NCBI GenBank assembly: GCA_944384505.1
Contig: CALWTQ010000002.1
Location: 1 to 64,000, forward strand
Source: an uncultured Mediterraneibacter sp.
GTDB lineage: Bacteria > Bacillota > Clostridia > Lachnospirales > Lachnospiraceae
Direction of reading: 5' to 3'
Length of the DNA: 64,000 nt
The notes under the pieces were generated by a model, which saw nothing but the letters and a program-made list of their open reading frames with translations, searched no databases and was not told where the DNA came from. The position numbers and the translations under genes were made by a program. Shown here piece by piece: positions 16,594-26,399 of the stretch; the stretch's first letter is position 1; each line of letters starts with the position of its first letter.

Positions 16594-18585
16594 TCACTTG
16601 TATTCAATATTATACTTTTTTATCTTTCTCCAAAGCGTACTGCGGCTGATTTCAAGCATCTGTGCAGCCTTCCCCATATCAAGATTTGTTTTTTTCAGGG
16701 CGTCTATAATCCGGTCTCTCTCCCACACTGCCAGCCCCTCTCCTGAAACATTTCTCTGCGTTCCAGATTCTTCTCCGATAAACGTCTCCCCTGGTTTTTG
16801 CTCTTCCCGCGATGAATTTTTACTATTTGTCCACTCTTTCTGCGCTGAAAAGAAACCGGAAATATACCGCTCTACAAACTCATATGTTTCCCCCTGAGAT
16901 AAAAGCACACTGATCCTCTCCATCATATTTCCCAGCTCACGCACATTGCCCGGCCATTCATAGTCCATCATTCTCTGCAGCTGCTTTCTCAGAAATTCTC
17001 TGTGCTGATCTGCCTTTCCATACCCTTCAAAAAGGCTCATGCCGAGAAGTACAATGTCCGCTCCTCTTTCTCTGAGCGGAGGGAGCTGAATATTAAGCAC
17101 GTTTAGTCTGTAGTAAAGATCCTCCCGGAAGTTTTTCTTCCGAATCTCCTCCCACAGATTTCGATTTGTTGCAGTAATAACACGGATATCCACCGGGGTG
17201 ATTTTATCGCTTCCGATCCTTCGGATCTCCTTCTCCTGGAGTACCCTCAGCAGCTGGACCTGAGTCTCCACCGGCATCTCCCCGATCTCATCCAGGAAAA
17301 TCGTCCCTTTATGAGCCATCTCAAATAAGCCCATCTTGCCGCCCCTGCTCGCTCCGGTAAATGCTCCTTCCACATATCCAAACAGCTCTGCTTCTAAGAG
17401 ATTCCTAGGAAACGCTCCACAGTTCACCGCCACAAACGGACCTTCCGCCCTGGCGCTGGCATTATGTATACTCTGAGCGAACAGCTCCTTGCCTGTGCCT
17501 GTCTCTCCCTGTATCAGAATTGTAGCGTCTGAGGAAGCAAATTTCTCTGCCAGCCCCACTGCATCTTTCATTCCCTGGGATTCTCCGATGATATCTTTAA
17601 AATGATACTTTGCAACCAAGCCTTTCTCGTGGAGTTTTACACGGATTTTCTGCTCACTGTCCTGCAGAGCTTTCACATCCTGGAAAGTGGCAAGCACGCC
17701 CATCTTCTGTCCTTCTACTTCAATCGGAAGCTGATTGGCATAGACAAGAGTGCCGTTAATATGAAGGAGTGTGTTCAGACTAGGTTTTCCACTCTTTAAG
17801 ACTTCCAGCATCCGGGTCGTTCTCACTGTCTTCTCCACTGATTTTTCTATGTCAGTTTCTGCTCTTTTTCCCAGCAGTTTTCTGGCCTTTTCGTTTAAGA
17901 GAGCCCGCTCTCCGTTCTGATCTACAGCCAGAATCGCGTCATGGGTATAATCAAAAATCAGTTCATATCTGCGAAGTTTCAGTTTCAGTTCCCGGCGTTT
18001 TTGCTCTTCCGCCTTCTGAACTTCGAGAAGCTGTTCCGCAGTCTCCATGGCAAGAAGAAGCGAATCCTGCGAACTCTCCACTACAACATGCGCAAGTCCC
18101 TCTTCCAGGGCAAAGCGTCCGCTGTCGGCTCCTCCGATTCCTAGAACCGCGCCTTCACGGACAGCCTGCCGCACAGCCTCCTGACACTGTTCCAGTGACA
18201 GGAATGAGTAGTAGGACGCCTTTATTCCCTGCATCTGGCATACAGTTTCCACATCTGCCGGAATCCTCTCATATGAAAAAAACGCTACGGTTCCCTCCGT
18301 CCGGAGAGCCTTCTGCATAGGTATCACGTAATCCGCCAGCGTCATTCCGATCTCAACAGTCTGAACATGAAACTGTTTTTCCAGCAGCTTCTTTGTTCCC
18401 CGACGGCTTATGAAAATCTTCGCTCCTTTTTTTATCAGTTCCGCGCCCACATCAGCAGCGTCTTTCAGGGAAGCTTTATATACGCTGATCTCTTTTCCAT
18501 ATGTTTTGATCAGCTCTCTGCTCTTTTCCATCAATTCGTCCGTAGGCGCAATCAGACAGATCCTGCTGCTCTCTTCTGCCTTCAT
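16594..18585 (-). CDS. Sigma-54-dependent PrpR-type transcriptional activator (copy 2)
   Basis: 663-residue enhancer-binding protein. Order: PrpR-like sensor domain (about 1-185), PAS segment (about 205-310), AAA+ domain (about 325-560) with GETGTGKE, the canonical sigma-54 loop GAFTGA and IFLDEIGE, a poorly conserved linker (about 575-615), and a Fis-type helix-turn-helix (MGKAAQMLEISRSTLWRKIKK). Its start overlaps the rpoN stop by 4 bases (ATGA), so activator and sigma factor are translated together. It likely drives citDEF just downstream; copy 1 may serve the CoA-transferase operon, or both may act on both. Confidence 0.93.
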   Translation of the reverse strand: MKAEESSRICLIAPTDELMEKSRELIKTYGKEISVYKASLKDAADVGAELIKKGAKIFISRRGTKKLLEKQFHVQTVEIGMTLADYVIPMQKALRTEGTVAFFSYERIPADVETVCQMQGIKASYYSFLSLEQCQEAVRQAVREGAVLGIGGADSGRFALEEGLAHVVVESSQDSLLLAMETAEQLLEVQKAEEQKRRELKLKLRRYELIFDYTHDAILAVDQNGERALLNEKARKLLGKRAETDIEKSVEKTVRTTRMLEVLKSGKPSLNTLLHINGTLVYANQLPIEVEGQKMGVLATFQDVKALQDSEQKIRVKLHEKGLVAKYHFKDIIGESQGMKDAVGLAEKFASSDATILIQGETGTGKELFAQSIHNASARAEGPFVAVNCGAFPRNLLEAELFGYVEGAFTGASRGGKMGLFEMAHKGTIFLDEIGEMPVETQVQLLRVLQEKEIRRIGSDKITPVDIRVITATNRNLWEEIRKKNFREDLYYRLNVLNIQLPPLRERGADIVLLGMSLFEGYGKADQHREFLRKQLQRMMDYEWPGNVRELGNMMERISVLLSQGETYEFVERYISGFFSAQKEWTNSKNSSREEQKPGETFIGEESGTQRNVSGEGLAVWERDRIIDALKKTNLDMGKAAQMLEISRSTLWRKIKKYNIEYK

Positions 18586-19925
18586 TTCTTTTTCCTCCCG
18601 GCAGCGCCTGGAATTCCTTCCATTTCTCTATATTTTGCTACTGTGCGTCTGGCCGCTTTTATTCCTCTTGCCTTCAGATGTTCTGATATCTGCTGGTCTG
18701 AAAACGGAGATTCTGGATCTTCTTTTTTAATTATATTTCGGATTTCATCTGCCAGCGTTTCTCCGGCGTTTTTCTTTGCTTCTTTTTCATCCTTAATCGA
18801 TCCGTTCCCGGGGAACAGATCTTTTAGCGGTACTACTCCACATGGCAGCTCCACATATTTGTCCTTTACCGCGCGGCTGACAGTAGAAGGGTGTATTCCC
18901 AGGACCTCGGCCGCGTCTTTCATAAGCAATGGCACTCGTCCCCCTTTTCCAAGAGCAAAATCTCCCTGGTATTCAAGAATAAATGACATGAGCCGCACCA
19001 GAGTTTCTTCTCTCTGCTCCACTGCACGGATGACCTGCCTTGCCCTCTTTATCTTTCTTTCAAAATATTGAATAAGCTGTTCATCAGAAGCCCTGGACGC
19101 CATCTGCATATATGTCTCATTCAGATGAAGTTCTCTGCTTCCTCTCCCACACAGAGCGATCTCCCATTTTTCCTCTTTAAAAGCCCGGATGTCCGGCACT
19201 ACATAGACTGGCTGCCCGCCGCCGAAACACTTTGCCGGCCTGGGATTCAGCTCTTTAATCATACGGACGTAATGCCGTGTCTTTTCCGTAGAAATCTTCA
19301 GCGCACGCGATATCGTGCTGAATCGGTTCTCCGCTACTTCCTCCAGATAGTCATCAATGATCTGGTACAGAATCCGGTCCCGGACCCCTTTTCTGTCAAG
19401 CTGCATTTTCAGACAGTCTTTCAGCCCGAAAGCGCCGACCCCCGGCGGATCCATCTCCCTGATCAGCCGGATCGCGCTCTCAGCCTCTTTCCCTGCCGCT
19501 CTTAGAATTTCTTCCTTTTCCACCTGAAAATATCCTGTTGATTCATCCAGCAGCCCCGTAAGCTTCTCTGTCAGAACCTGCTGCCTTTTATCCGCCTCCG
19601 CCGGAATCTGCTGACACAGATAATCATGGAGTGTCTGTTCCTGTCTGTCCGGGATCTCCCGGAAGCAGCCGTCTTCATTACGCACTGCGCGATCATCCTT
19701 TTCCAGGCTGTCCCGATAGTTCACCCACTCCCCGAGAATAATCCCGTCCCACTGAAATCCGGAAGTATCATCCAGCTCCAGCATCGGATTCTCCATCTGC
19801 TCATTGAGCAGGAAGTCTGTCAGCTCCTGGCGGTTCATGGCAAGAATCTGCAGATTTTCCATCTGCGCCGGGGAAAGACTCTGCTCATGTCTCATCCCCT
19901 GCAAATATCCCTGTTCCAAATCCAT
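18582..19925 (-). CDS. rpoN: RNA polymerase sigma-54 factor
   Basis: Sigma-54, about 447 residues from the ATG at 19925 (GGAGGTGAG 7 bases upstream; a GTG four codons earlier is the only longer option). The glutamine-rich activator-interacting region LSPAQMENLQILAMNRQEL is at the N-terminus. The core-binding and helix-turn-helix parts follow (LGIHPSTVSRAVKDKYVELP), and the RpoN box ARRTVAKYR is near the C-terminus. It is coupled to a PrpR-type activator and followed by citDEF. That is unusual for rpoN, which often sits with genes unrelated to its regulon. Confidence 0.96.
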   Translation of the reverse strand: MDLEQGYLQGMRHEQSLSPAQMENLQILAMNRQELTDFLLNEQMENPMLELDDTSGFQWDGIILGEWVNYRDSLEKDDRAVRNEDGCFREIPDRQEQTLHDYLCQQIPAEADKRQQVLTEKLTGLLDESTGYFQVEKEEILRAAGKEAESAIRLIREMDPPGVGAFGLKDCLKMQLDRKGVRDRILYQIIDDYLEEVAENRFSTISRALKISTEKTRHYVRMIKELNPRPAKCFGGGQPVYVVPDIRAFKEEKWEIALCGRGSRELHLNETYMQMASRASDEQLIQYFERKIKRARQVIRAVEQREETLVRLMSFILEYQGDFALGKGGRVPLLMKDAAEVLGIHPSTVSRAVKDKYVELPCGVVPLKDLFPGNGSIKDEKEAKKNAGETLADEIRNIIKKEDPESPFSDQQISEHLKARGIKAARRTVAKYREMEGIPGAAGRKKK

Positions 19926-20087
19926 CTTTTGTCTCACCTCCGCCCGCTTATTAAAAACTATCTTAACACAGGGGCAACTTCTTTGGCAAACGTCAATCAG
20001 CCCCCAAGATCCGTCCTCTTCACCCTAGACATTTTTCTTGCAATCTACTATCCCTTTCGATAAAATATCAGTGGAGGGAACTGCTCT

Positions 20088-21137
20088 ATGACAACGATTA
20101 AAGAAATTGCGAAGGTCTGTGGTGTTTCAGTTGCAACTGTATCAAATGTATTTACCGGGAAGGGACGTGTCAGCGAGGAACGGCGTCAGTATATCCTGAA
20201 GACAGCCAAAGAGATGAATTATGTCCCCAATGACCTTGCGCGCTCTTTAAAGCAGCGCAGTACAAAGACAATCGGGATTATTACAGAGGATTTAACTGTT
20301 TTTAACGGCCCAAGCATTGTTGATGGAATTCACGAGTATCTTGAAGATATTGATTATACATATATTCTGGGAAATCTGCGGCTCTTTCGGAAGTATAATA
20401 ACGATTTTTATCACCATGAAGAATATGCCTCAAAAGTTGCAGAAGAATTCCAGATTATGAAGAGCAAACAAGTATGCGGCATTATCTATGTCGGTGCGCA
20501 TAACCGGACCATTCAGTCCATCCCTCAGGACCTCCGTCTCCCTATTGTTATTACATATGGGAAAGCGCCCGGAACCCAGATGGCGAGTGTCAATTATGAC
20601 GATGCGAGAGGAGCGTATGATGCGGTATCCAGGCTGGCTTCAGAAGGACATAAGCGGATCGGCCTTGTAGCCGGTGAGCGCAGGAGCCGGCATACATCGG
20701 AACGTCTGAGAGGATATGTGGACGCCCTCCACGACAGTAATATTCCTCTTGATTCCTCTTTAATCTGCCAGGGGGACTGGACACGCGACAGCGGTTACCA
20801 GGCCGCTGAATTTCTTATCTCACAGAAAGTCACAGCCATTTTCTGCATGAACGATATCATGGCTGCCGGAATCTATGACTGCGCGGACCGGCATGGCCTT
20901 TCTATCGGAAAGGATCTCTCTGTCATCGGCTTTGACAACCGGGATATATGCACGGTTTTGAAACCAGAACTGAGTACAGTGGCTCTTCCTCTGAATCAGC
21001 TCGGTTCCTGCGCCGCCCGGATTCTGATTCAGATGATCGAGAAGCACACTCTTCCCTCTGAAAGCCTTGACCTTAAAATTCCCTGTGATCTGATCTGCCG
21101 GGGATCCACAGCAGACATAACAGACTTTTCTAAATGA
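20088..21137 (+). CDS. LacI-family transcriptional regulator
   Basis: 349 residues. The N-terminal helix-turn-helix and hinge are intact (TIKEIAKVCGVSVATVSNVFTGKGRVSEE), followed by a periplasmic-binding-protein-like sensor domain. GGAGGG precedes the ATG. It is divergent from rpoN and convergent with the sugar ABC/GH127 operon, so that operon is its most natural target; the paired LacI-type operators before the GH127 gene fit. The regulator's target and sugar ligand remain inferred. Confidence 0.9.
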   Translation: MTTIKEIAKVCGVSVATVSNVFTGKGRVSEERRQYILKTAKEMNYVPNDLARSLKQRSTKTIGIITEDLTVFNGPSIVDGIHEYLEDIDYTYILGNLRLFRKYNNDFYHHEEYASKVAEEFQIMKSKQVCGIIYVGAHNRTIQSIPQDLRLPIVITYGKAPGTQMASVNYDDARGAYDAVSRLASEGHKRIGLVAGERRSRHTSERLRGYVDALHDSNIPLDSSLICQGDWTRDSGYQAAEFLISQKVTAIFCMNDIMAAGIYDCADRHGLSIGKDLSVIGFDNRDICTVLKPELSTVALPLNQLGSCAARILIQMIEKHTLPSESLDLKIPCDLICRGSTADITDFSK

Positions 21138-21175
21138 AATACAGGCCGGCAGATTATCCGCCCGGCCTGTATTTT
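21137..21175. terminator. Bidirectional terminator
   Basis: Inverted repeat AAATACAGGCCGG / CCGGCCTGTATTTT with a 12-base loop between two converging genes, the LacI regulator (plus) and the sugar permease (minus). A and T tracts flank both arms, so it can serve both. Confidence 0.85.
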
Positions 21176-21201
21176 ATACTTCTCTGTACATCCGCCTTGT
21201 A

Positions 21202-22026
21202 TCATCCTTTTACCGCTCCCGCTGTCATTCCCCCGATAATTTTATTTGTCAGGAAAATGTATACGATCAGCGTTGGCAGTATAGATATGATCATCGCCGC
21301 AAACGCGAATCCATAATTTGCTTCAAACGACGTCAGGTAAGACTGAATCGCAACCGTAATCGTCCTGGAACTTTCACTTAATGTCAGAAGATTCGCGAAA
21401 AACAGTTCATTCCAGCAGTTAATTACAATGAATATGCATACGGTCACAATTCCCGGTTTTGTCATCGGCAGTACAAGCCTTATTAAGATCTGATTTGCCG
21501 TAGCGCCGTCTATCTTCCCCGACTCTATGATCTGCATGGGAAGCGTCTCCATAAAGCCCCTTATAATCATAATGCTGAACGGTAGATTCATTACACCGTA
21601 AATCAGTCCTACCCCCCAGATGGTATTATACAGACCTATTTTTGTAATCATGACATAATAGGGAACCATAAACGCGTTAGCAGGAATGAACAATCCTACA
21701 TAAAACATCGTGGAGAGCTTTCCTCTCATCCGGAACCTGTGGAGCATGGCATAGCCTGTCATGACAGAAATCACAACATCTATAACAACAGCGATCAGCG
21801 CCGCTAAAAATGTATTCAGGAGATATCTCAGCATAGGCTGCCGTCTCCACACCTCAAAATAGTTGTTCAGATTCAGCGTCTCCGGAATCCCGAACGGATT
21901 CGAGAGCAGCTCCATATTAGGCCGCAGCGATGCAATAACAAGCCATACAAAAGGAACAAGCATAATGCAGGCAATGAGAACGAGGAAAGCAAATATGAGA
22001 ATGCGGCTTAACTTCACTCTTTTCAT
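21202..22026 (-). CDS. Sugar ABC transporter permease, MalG type
   Basis: 274 residues with six predicted membrane helices. The ATPase-contact loop is ESGKIDGATANQILIRLVLPMTKPG (EAA motif). It overlaps the MalF-type gene by 4 bases. It is last of a five-gene minus-strand set with a MalF-type permease, a binding protein and two glycosidase-type proteins. No ATPase gene is present, so a shared MsmK-type ATPase elsewhere is expected, as in many CUT1 systems. Confidence 0.92.
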   Translation of the reverse strand: MKRVKLSRILIFAFLVLIACIMLVPFVWLVIASLRPNMELLSNPFGIPETLNLNNYFEVWRRQPMLRYLLNTFLAALIAVVIDVVISVMTGYAMLHRFRMRGKLSTMFYVGLFIPANAFMVPYYVMITKIGLYNTIWGVGLIYGVMNLPFSIMIIRGFMETLPMQIIESGKIDGATANQILIRLVLPMTKPGIVTVCIFIVINCWNELFFANLLTLSESSRTITVAIQSYLTSFEANYGFAFAAMIISILPTLIVYIFLTNKIIGGMTAGAVKG

Positions 22027-22883
22027 TCGTCCTGCCCTCCTTTCTGCAGCGTTCTTACGATCACCATCAGGCAGAGGCCCAGGAGCACGGCAAACACGCT
22101 TCCAACCATTGAAATTCCGTACTGGTTCGCGTTCATCATCTTTTTATACACATACAGCGCAAGTGTTGTTGTTGAATTGACCGGCCCTCCGCTTGTCATT
22201 ACAAAAGGATACTCAAAGTTCTTAAGACAGAACGCAACGTTGAGCATGATGTTCGTCATTAGAGCCGGTTTTACCAGTGGTATATAAACATACAGATCCA
22301 TCTGCCAGCCTTTCGCTCCGTCCAGCAGAGCCGCTTCCTTCAGATCCTCAGATATTGTAGAAAGCTGTGTCATGAAGATCACAGACGTCAGTCCTACATA
22401 AAGGCTGAACGGAACAATTGTCGCGCCAAGTGCTGTGTCTGTATTTGTAAGCCAGGAGTTCGTCAGGCCGTCAAGTCCAATCAGCTCCAGAAGCCAGTTC
22501 AGCAGTCCCAGATCCCGGTGATAAATAAAATACCAGAGAAACGCAAGGGCCGTGATCGAAATTACATTTGGAAGGAAATACAGAATCCGAAATACTTTCC
22601 ATCCCATTATTTTCCGGTTCAGAAGCAGTGCCAGTAAAAGCCCCAAAGGAATGTGGATCAGAACTGCGGCCAATATCCAGATCAATGTATTTTTCAAAGC
22701 AAGCCGGAAATTGCTGTCTGACAGCACTTGTCTGTAATTTGCTGTCCCGACAGGTGTCATCGCATTCAGTCCGTTCCAGTCAAAAAAGCTGACATAGCCA
22801 ATGTATATCAACGGGATTATAAAAAACACTACTGCACAAAACACAGCCGGAAACAAGTAAAATACCAACATACGTTTCTTCAT
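22023..22883 (-). CDS. Sugar ABC transporter permease, MalF type
   Basis: About 286 residues from the ATG at 22883 (GGAGG about 10 bases before). The frame extends 17 codons further up, but that part reads PGAARPAACGG and overlaps no plausible start. Six helices are predicted, with an EAA-type loop ISEDLKEAALLDGAKGWQMD. Partner of the MalG-type permease. Confidence 0.92.
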   Translation of the reverse strand: MKKRMLVFYLFPAVFCAVVFFIIPLIYIGYVSFFDWNGLNAMTPVGTANYRQVLSDSNFRLALKNTLIWILAAVLIHIPLGLLLALLLNRKIMGWKVFRILYFLPNVISITALAFLWYFIYHRDLGLLNWLLELIGLDGLTNSWLTNTDTALGATIVPFSLYVGLTSVIFMTQLSTISEDLKEAALLDGAKGWQMDLYVYIPLVKPALMTNIMLNVAFCLKNFEYPFVMTSGGPVNSTTTLALYVYKKMMNANQYGISMVGSVFAVLLGLCLMVIVRTLQKGGQDE

Positions 22884-22960
22884 AATTCCACATCCTCCGC
22901 AGGCAGCCGGACGTGCCGCTCCAGGCGCCGGCACGCCCCATTATTTCAGTCTCATAGATC

Positions 22961-24271
22961 CTAAGCTGCATTTAATGCATCCAGCTGTTCGCAAAATTCC
23001 TCAGCAGTAATCTGGTCAAGCAGGAAACTCTCCAGCAGTCCCGGAAGTTCCGCCGCCGCTTCTGTAGTAAGATTTCTCTCAAAGTTTGTCGTCCTGGATG
23101 GAGCAGCTGAATTAATCTCAAGATATTCTGCCATCTGGTCTGTGCACTCTGCCAGATCCTCATCTGTCAGCTCCAGATTAGCGGAGAGAATAACCGAGCC
23201 GTCCATAGTAAGAGTTCTTGTTGATTCCTCAGATGTAATAAATTTCAAAAACTCAACAATCGCTTCTTCTTTCTCCGGATCATCCTGAGCCGATGCAGCC
23301 CATGGCGTCTGAGCATCTGACACAAGATATCCCGGCTCTGCAACGCCGTCCCCATTTGTAGGAGTCTGGGCAACACTTACTGACGGGAGAATGGATTCAT
23401 CCAGATATCCCGGGAACCAGCTTCCGCAGATCGCCATTGTCGTTCTGGCGGACGAGAAATTCGCACAAGAAATAGAATAATCTCCACCAATCACGTCACT
23501 TGTAGAATACTGATAGAATTCCTTAAACATGTTCATCGCATCTACCATTCCCTGAGTCTGGAATGTAGTACTTGTGCTTACTTCCTCAGCGCCCTCATAC
23601 GCGATCCTGAGCGCTGTAATTAAATTAATTGAATGCCATGCGTCATCACCTGTATATAGGGAGAAACCGCCGTATCCTGCTTCACTCAGCGTCTGGCATG
23701 CCTCCAGGAGTCCTTCCCATGTATCTGGAAATTCTGTAATTCCCGCGTCCGCAAATGCGTCCTTATTATACCAGATCACAGCGCCGGCGCTTTCAAACGG
23801 GATCGATAGAAGCTGGTCATTATAAGTCAGCGTCTCAAGGTCTGATTCCGAGAATCTCGCGGACCATTCATCATCCATGTACGGCGTAAAGTCCATCAGC
23901 ATTCCTGACTCAAAGTAAGACAGATCATTTGGATTATAATTGTAATGGAATATATCCGGCGCGGTGTCCGTGCTGAGCATGGTTTTTACCATCTCCTGAT
24001 AAGCCGGAAAGTCACTGTTTACTTCCATTGTCACATGGATTTCCCCGTCATGCAGCTCATTAAACTCATCCACCAGAGACGCCAGCACTTCCCCTCTCAC
24101 GGTCTCCTCGCTCCAGCTGTGATACAGTTCCAGTTCGATTGTTCCCGAGGAGCTTCCGCTGTCCGTGCCTTCTGTGGAATCGGAGTCTCCCCCTGATGAA
24201 TTCCCGCATCCTGCCAGACTGCCGGCAATCAGAGTTACCCCAACCAAAATACTCAACCATCTTTTTTTCAT
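22961..24271 (-). CDS. Extracellular sugar-binding lipoprotein
   Basis: 436-residue family 1 solute-binding protein. The N-terminus MKKRWLSILVGVTLIAGSLAGCGNSS is a lipoprotein signal with lipobox LAGC, so Cys22 would be lipidated. A Ser/Gly/Asp-rich linker follows, then the binding domain beginning IELELYHSWSEE. It captures an oligosaccharide or sugar for the two permeases. Its neighbours suggest an arabinofuranoside-containing glycan fragment. Confidence 0.92.
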   Translation of the reverse strand: MKKRWLSILVGVTLIAGSLAGCGNSSGGDSDSTEGTDSGSSSGTIELELYHSWSEETVRGEVLASLVDEFNELHDGEIHVTMEVNSDFPAYQEMVKTMLSTDTAPDIFHYNYNPNDLSYFESGMLMDFTPYMDDEWSARFSESDLETLTYNDQLLSIPFESAGAVIWYNKDAFADAGITEFPDTWEGLLEACQTLSEAGYGGFSLYTGDDAWHSINLITALRIAYEGAEEVSTSTTFQTQGMVDAMNMFKEFYQYSTSDVIGGDYSISCANFSSARTTMAICGSWFPGYLDESILPSVSVAQTPTNGDGVAEPGYLVSDAQTPWAASAQDDPEKEEAIVEFLKFITSEESTRTLTMDGSVILSANLELTDEDLAECTDQMAEYLEINSAAPSRTTNFERNLTTEAAAELPGLLESFLLDQITAEEFCEQLDALNAA

Positions 24272-24272
24272 G

Positions 24273-26399
24273 CTACATATCCTCCTTTTCTTTTAAATAT
24301 TTATCTGAACCGTAGATTCCCGCAGAATAGATCCATCCAAGCGTTCCCCAGATATCTCCTTTATGAATCATCCCTTCGTCCGCTCCCTGAGGACATATTC
24401 CGAAACCTTCCGGCTGCATTCCTATATCGGTAAATCCCATGTCGTCACCCGGCCATGAAAGAATCTGGCAGGCAGCGTGAGCCGCCCAGTCCGCCAGGCT
24501 GCACATGAGACGATGATTCTTTTCTCTCCCGACGGCGTACAGCTCTCTTAGGTGGAACAATGAATAAATGTCAACTACACCTCCGCCCCAGACTGAATTA
24601 ATTGCTCCCATTCCCTTTGTCTTAAAGTCCTTTTCGCAGAGGATTGTACCTTTCTGCATGGGCGCATTCCATATATAATTCCAGGTAACAAACAGATACG
24701 CTGCCTGCTCTGCCCCTGACAGATACTTTTCTTCTCCTGTCAGCTTATACAGATGATAAAGTCCTGCCATCGCGTACTGAGCCGCTTCCTTGTCCACAGC
24801 ATTCGGATTATCCAGTGTAGCTCCCTGATAATGCGCCTTTTCCACCATGTGTTCCATCACATATTCTCCGGCCCGGACAGCGCTCTCCCTGTATGCCGCG
24901 CTGTCCTCACCTTCGTCTTCAAGCGCCCTGCCAAGCGATGATAAAAATATCAGAGGAATTGATGTAACTGCTTTCTGTCCTCTTTCCGTCTGATCCCCCT
25001 GGTCCTGACGGTCTATGGAGTCTGTCCCTTCACCATCAGGACAGTATGCCCGGTACCACGATCCGTCTTCATTCTGAACTTCCACAAGGAAATCCGCATA
25101 TTTTCTGACTGCCTCTTTCCATTCCGGATGTACCCTGCCCTGGCTTTCGTACCACTGCCAGCATTCCAGCAGATCCAGCATCGGCTCTGTCATAGTCCGC
25201 AGATAATTTCCCTTTTTCATCGTTCTGGAAATATAATGCAGCTTTGGGGCGTCAGGATCTCCAAAAGAGAAAAACGGCGCCGCCTTTTCCAGGTCGTAAA
25301 GAGAATACACCCATCCATTTTCCAGCTGGCAGTTGGTCAGGAAGAAATCAATCACTCTTTCCCCTCTATCCAGCCACTCCCCGCCTTCCCGGGACGCCAT
25401 AATATATGCCGCATTGATCTGCCGGCCTGTAAAACCGTACTCCAGGATATGCGTATATGAATTATGGGGAATCGTATCGTAACTGGTGCTAAATCCGGAC
25501 GGACGTGATCCATAGCCCTTTCTCGGATCAAAGTGGAAGAAGAAACCTGCTCCTTTCTCCCCAAACTCCCTGTAGCATTTCCCAAGAGACTGTCTTCGGA
25601 AGCCTGCCGCCTCTGCTGGAGAAAAGGGCAGTTCTGCTGCTTTGTGCCCTGCCGCCTCAAGTCTCCCTGCATCCCGCTCGTATGCTCTGTACACAGCCTC
25701 CGCAAAAAACTCATCCATCCCCTCTTCGATACGCCATTCCAGACAAATGTTAAACTCCTCTCCGTCCAGCGGCCAGTATGCTGTTACAGGAGTCTCTTCC
25801 GAGTTAATTGCCGGACTGTGGTCCTCCTCGCTGTACGGCCAGAAGCTTTCAAACCAAATCCCCTGATCCGGGTCTGCCAGATATCCTATGGATGTATTAT
25901 CTGTTTTGTGCAGATATTTTGAATCACCTTTTTCGCGAATTGGCTTCTCTGTGTTTTTATAGGGTTCTTCCTTTGCGAACTGAGTCCATCTGCCCGTGTC
26001 ACTTTCCCATATCAGTACCATAGGATCTGTAAGACGGTCTTCCATAAAAGTATGCTTCTGCCTGCCCTCCGGGATATGCTCCTCTGTATATATCATAGAA
26101 GGGATACAGATTCTCTTCTTCCCCCGGCAGTCTCCGGCAGGTACCCTGAGTCCGATCCGGATTCCCCGGTGAGCCCGCCCTTCCGGTCCGGATCCCCGGT
26201 ATGTTCCCGAGATCATACGTCCAAGCCGGACACCACTCCCCTCCTGCTGAAACGAATCCTTCACGCGGATCCTCCAGTCCTTGTAGCTGAAGTCATACGT
26301 TCTGTGTCTGTCGTCTTCCCACACCCAGTCCTCTACATGGATATTTTCCCCTTCCGGGAAAACTTCAATTATGCACTCCCATTGATTGATCTTTTCCAT
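24273..26399 (-). CDS. Unrecognised 708-residue protein, likely alpha/alpha-barrel glycosidase-like
   Basis: I do not recognise a named family. Residues ~1-250 look beta-rich and Trp-rich. From ~260 on, the sequence has repeating helical hairpins with aromatic/glycine stretches (DSYTHILEYGF-like, GGEWLDRGERVIDFF, NEDGSWYRAYCPDG, GATLDNPNAVDKEAAQYAMAGLYHLYKLTGEEKY), the texture of six-hairpin glycosidases such as GH88, GH105 or GH127 relatives. No signal peptide, so it should act in the cytoplasm on imported oligosaccharides. It overlaps the end of the GH127 gene by 35 bases and has its own GGAGGG site, then leads directly into the binding-protein gene. The catalytic role is inference only. 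Confidence 0.7.
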   Translation of the reverse strand: MEKINQWECIIEVFPEGENIHVEDWVWEDDRHRTYDFSYKDWRIRVKDSFQQEGSGVRLGRMISGTYRGSGPEGRAHRGIRIGLRVPAGDCRGKKRICIPSMIYTEEHIPEGRQKHTFMEDRLTDPMVLIWESDTGRWTQFAKEEPYKNTEKPIREKGDSKYLHKTDNTSIGYLADPDQGIWFESFWPYSEEDHSPAINSEETPVTAYWPLDGEEFNICLEWRIEEGMDEFFAEAVYRAYERDAGRLEAAGHKAAELPFSPAEAAGFRRQSLGKCYREFGEKGAGFFFHFDPRKGYGSRPSGFSTSYDTIPHNSYTHILEYGFTGRQINAAYIMASREGGEWLDRGERVIDFFLTNCQLENGWVYSLYDLEKAAPFFSFGDPDAPKLHYISRTMKKGNYLRTMTEPMLDLLECWQWYESQGRVHPEWKEAVRKYADFLVEVQNEDGSWYRAYCPDGEGTDSIDRQDQGDQTERGQKAVTSIPLIFLSSLGRALEDEGEDSAAYRESAVRAGEYVMEHMVEKAHYQGATLDNPNAVDKEAAQYAMAGLYHLYKLTGEEKYLSGAEQAAYLFVTWNYIWNAPMQKGTILCEKDFKTKGMGAINSVWGGGVVDIYSLFHLRELYAVGREKNHRLMCSLADWAAHAACQILSWPGDDMGFTDIGMQPEGFGICPQGADEGMIHKGDIWGTLGWIYSAGIYGSDKYLKEKEDM

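Noticed and set aside
18367..19071. 234-codon plus-strand frame opposite the rpoN/prpR junction
   Set aside because: Shadow of two certain genes; Phe/Ser-rich product without a ribosome site.
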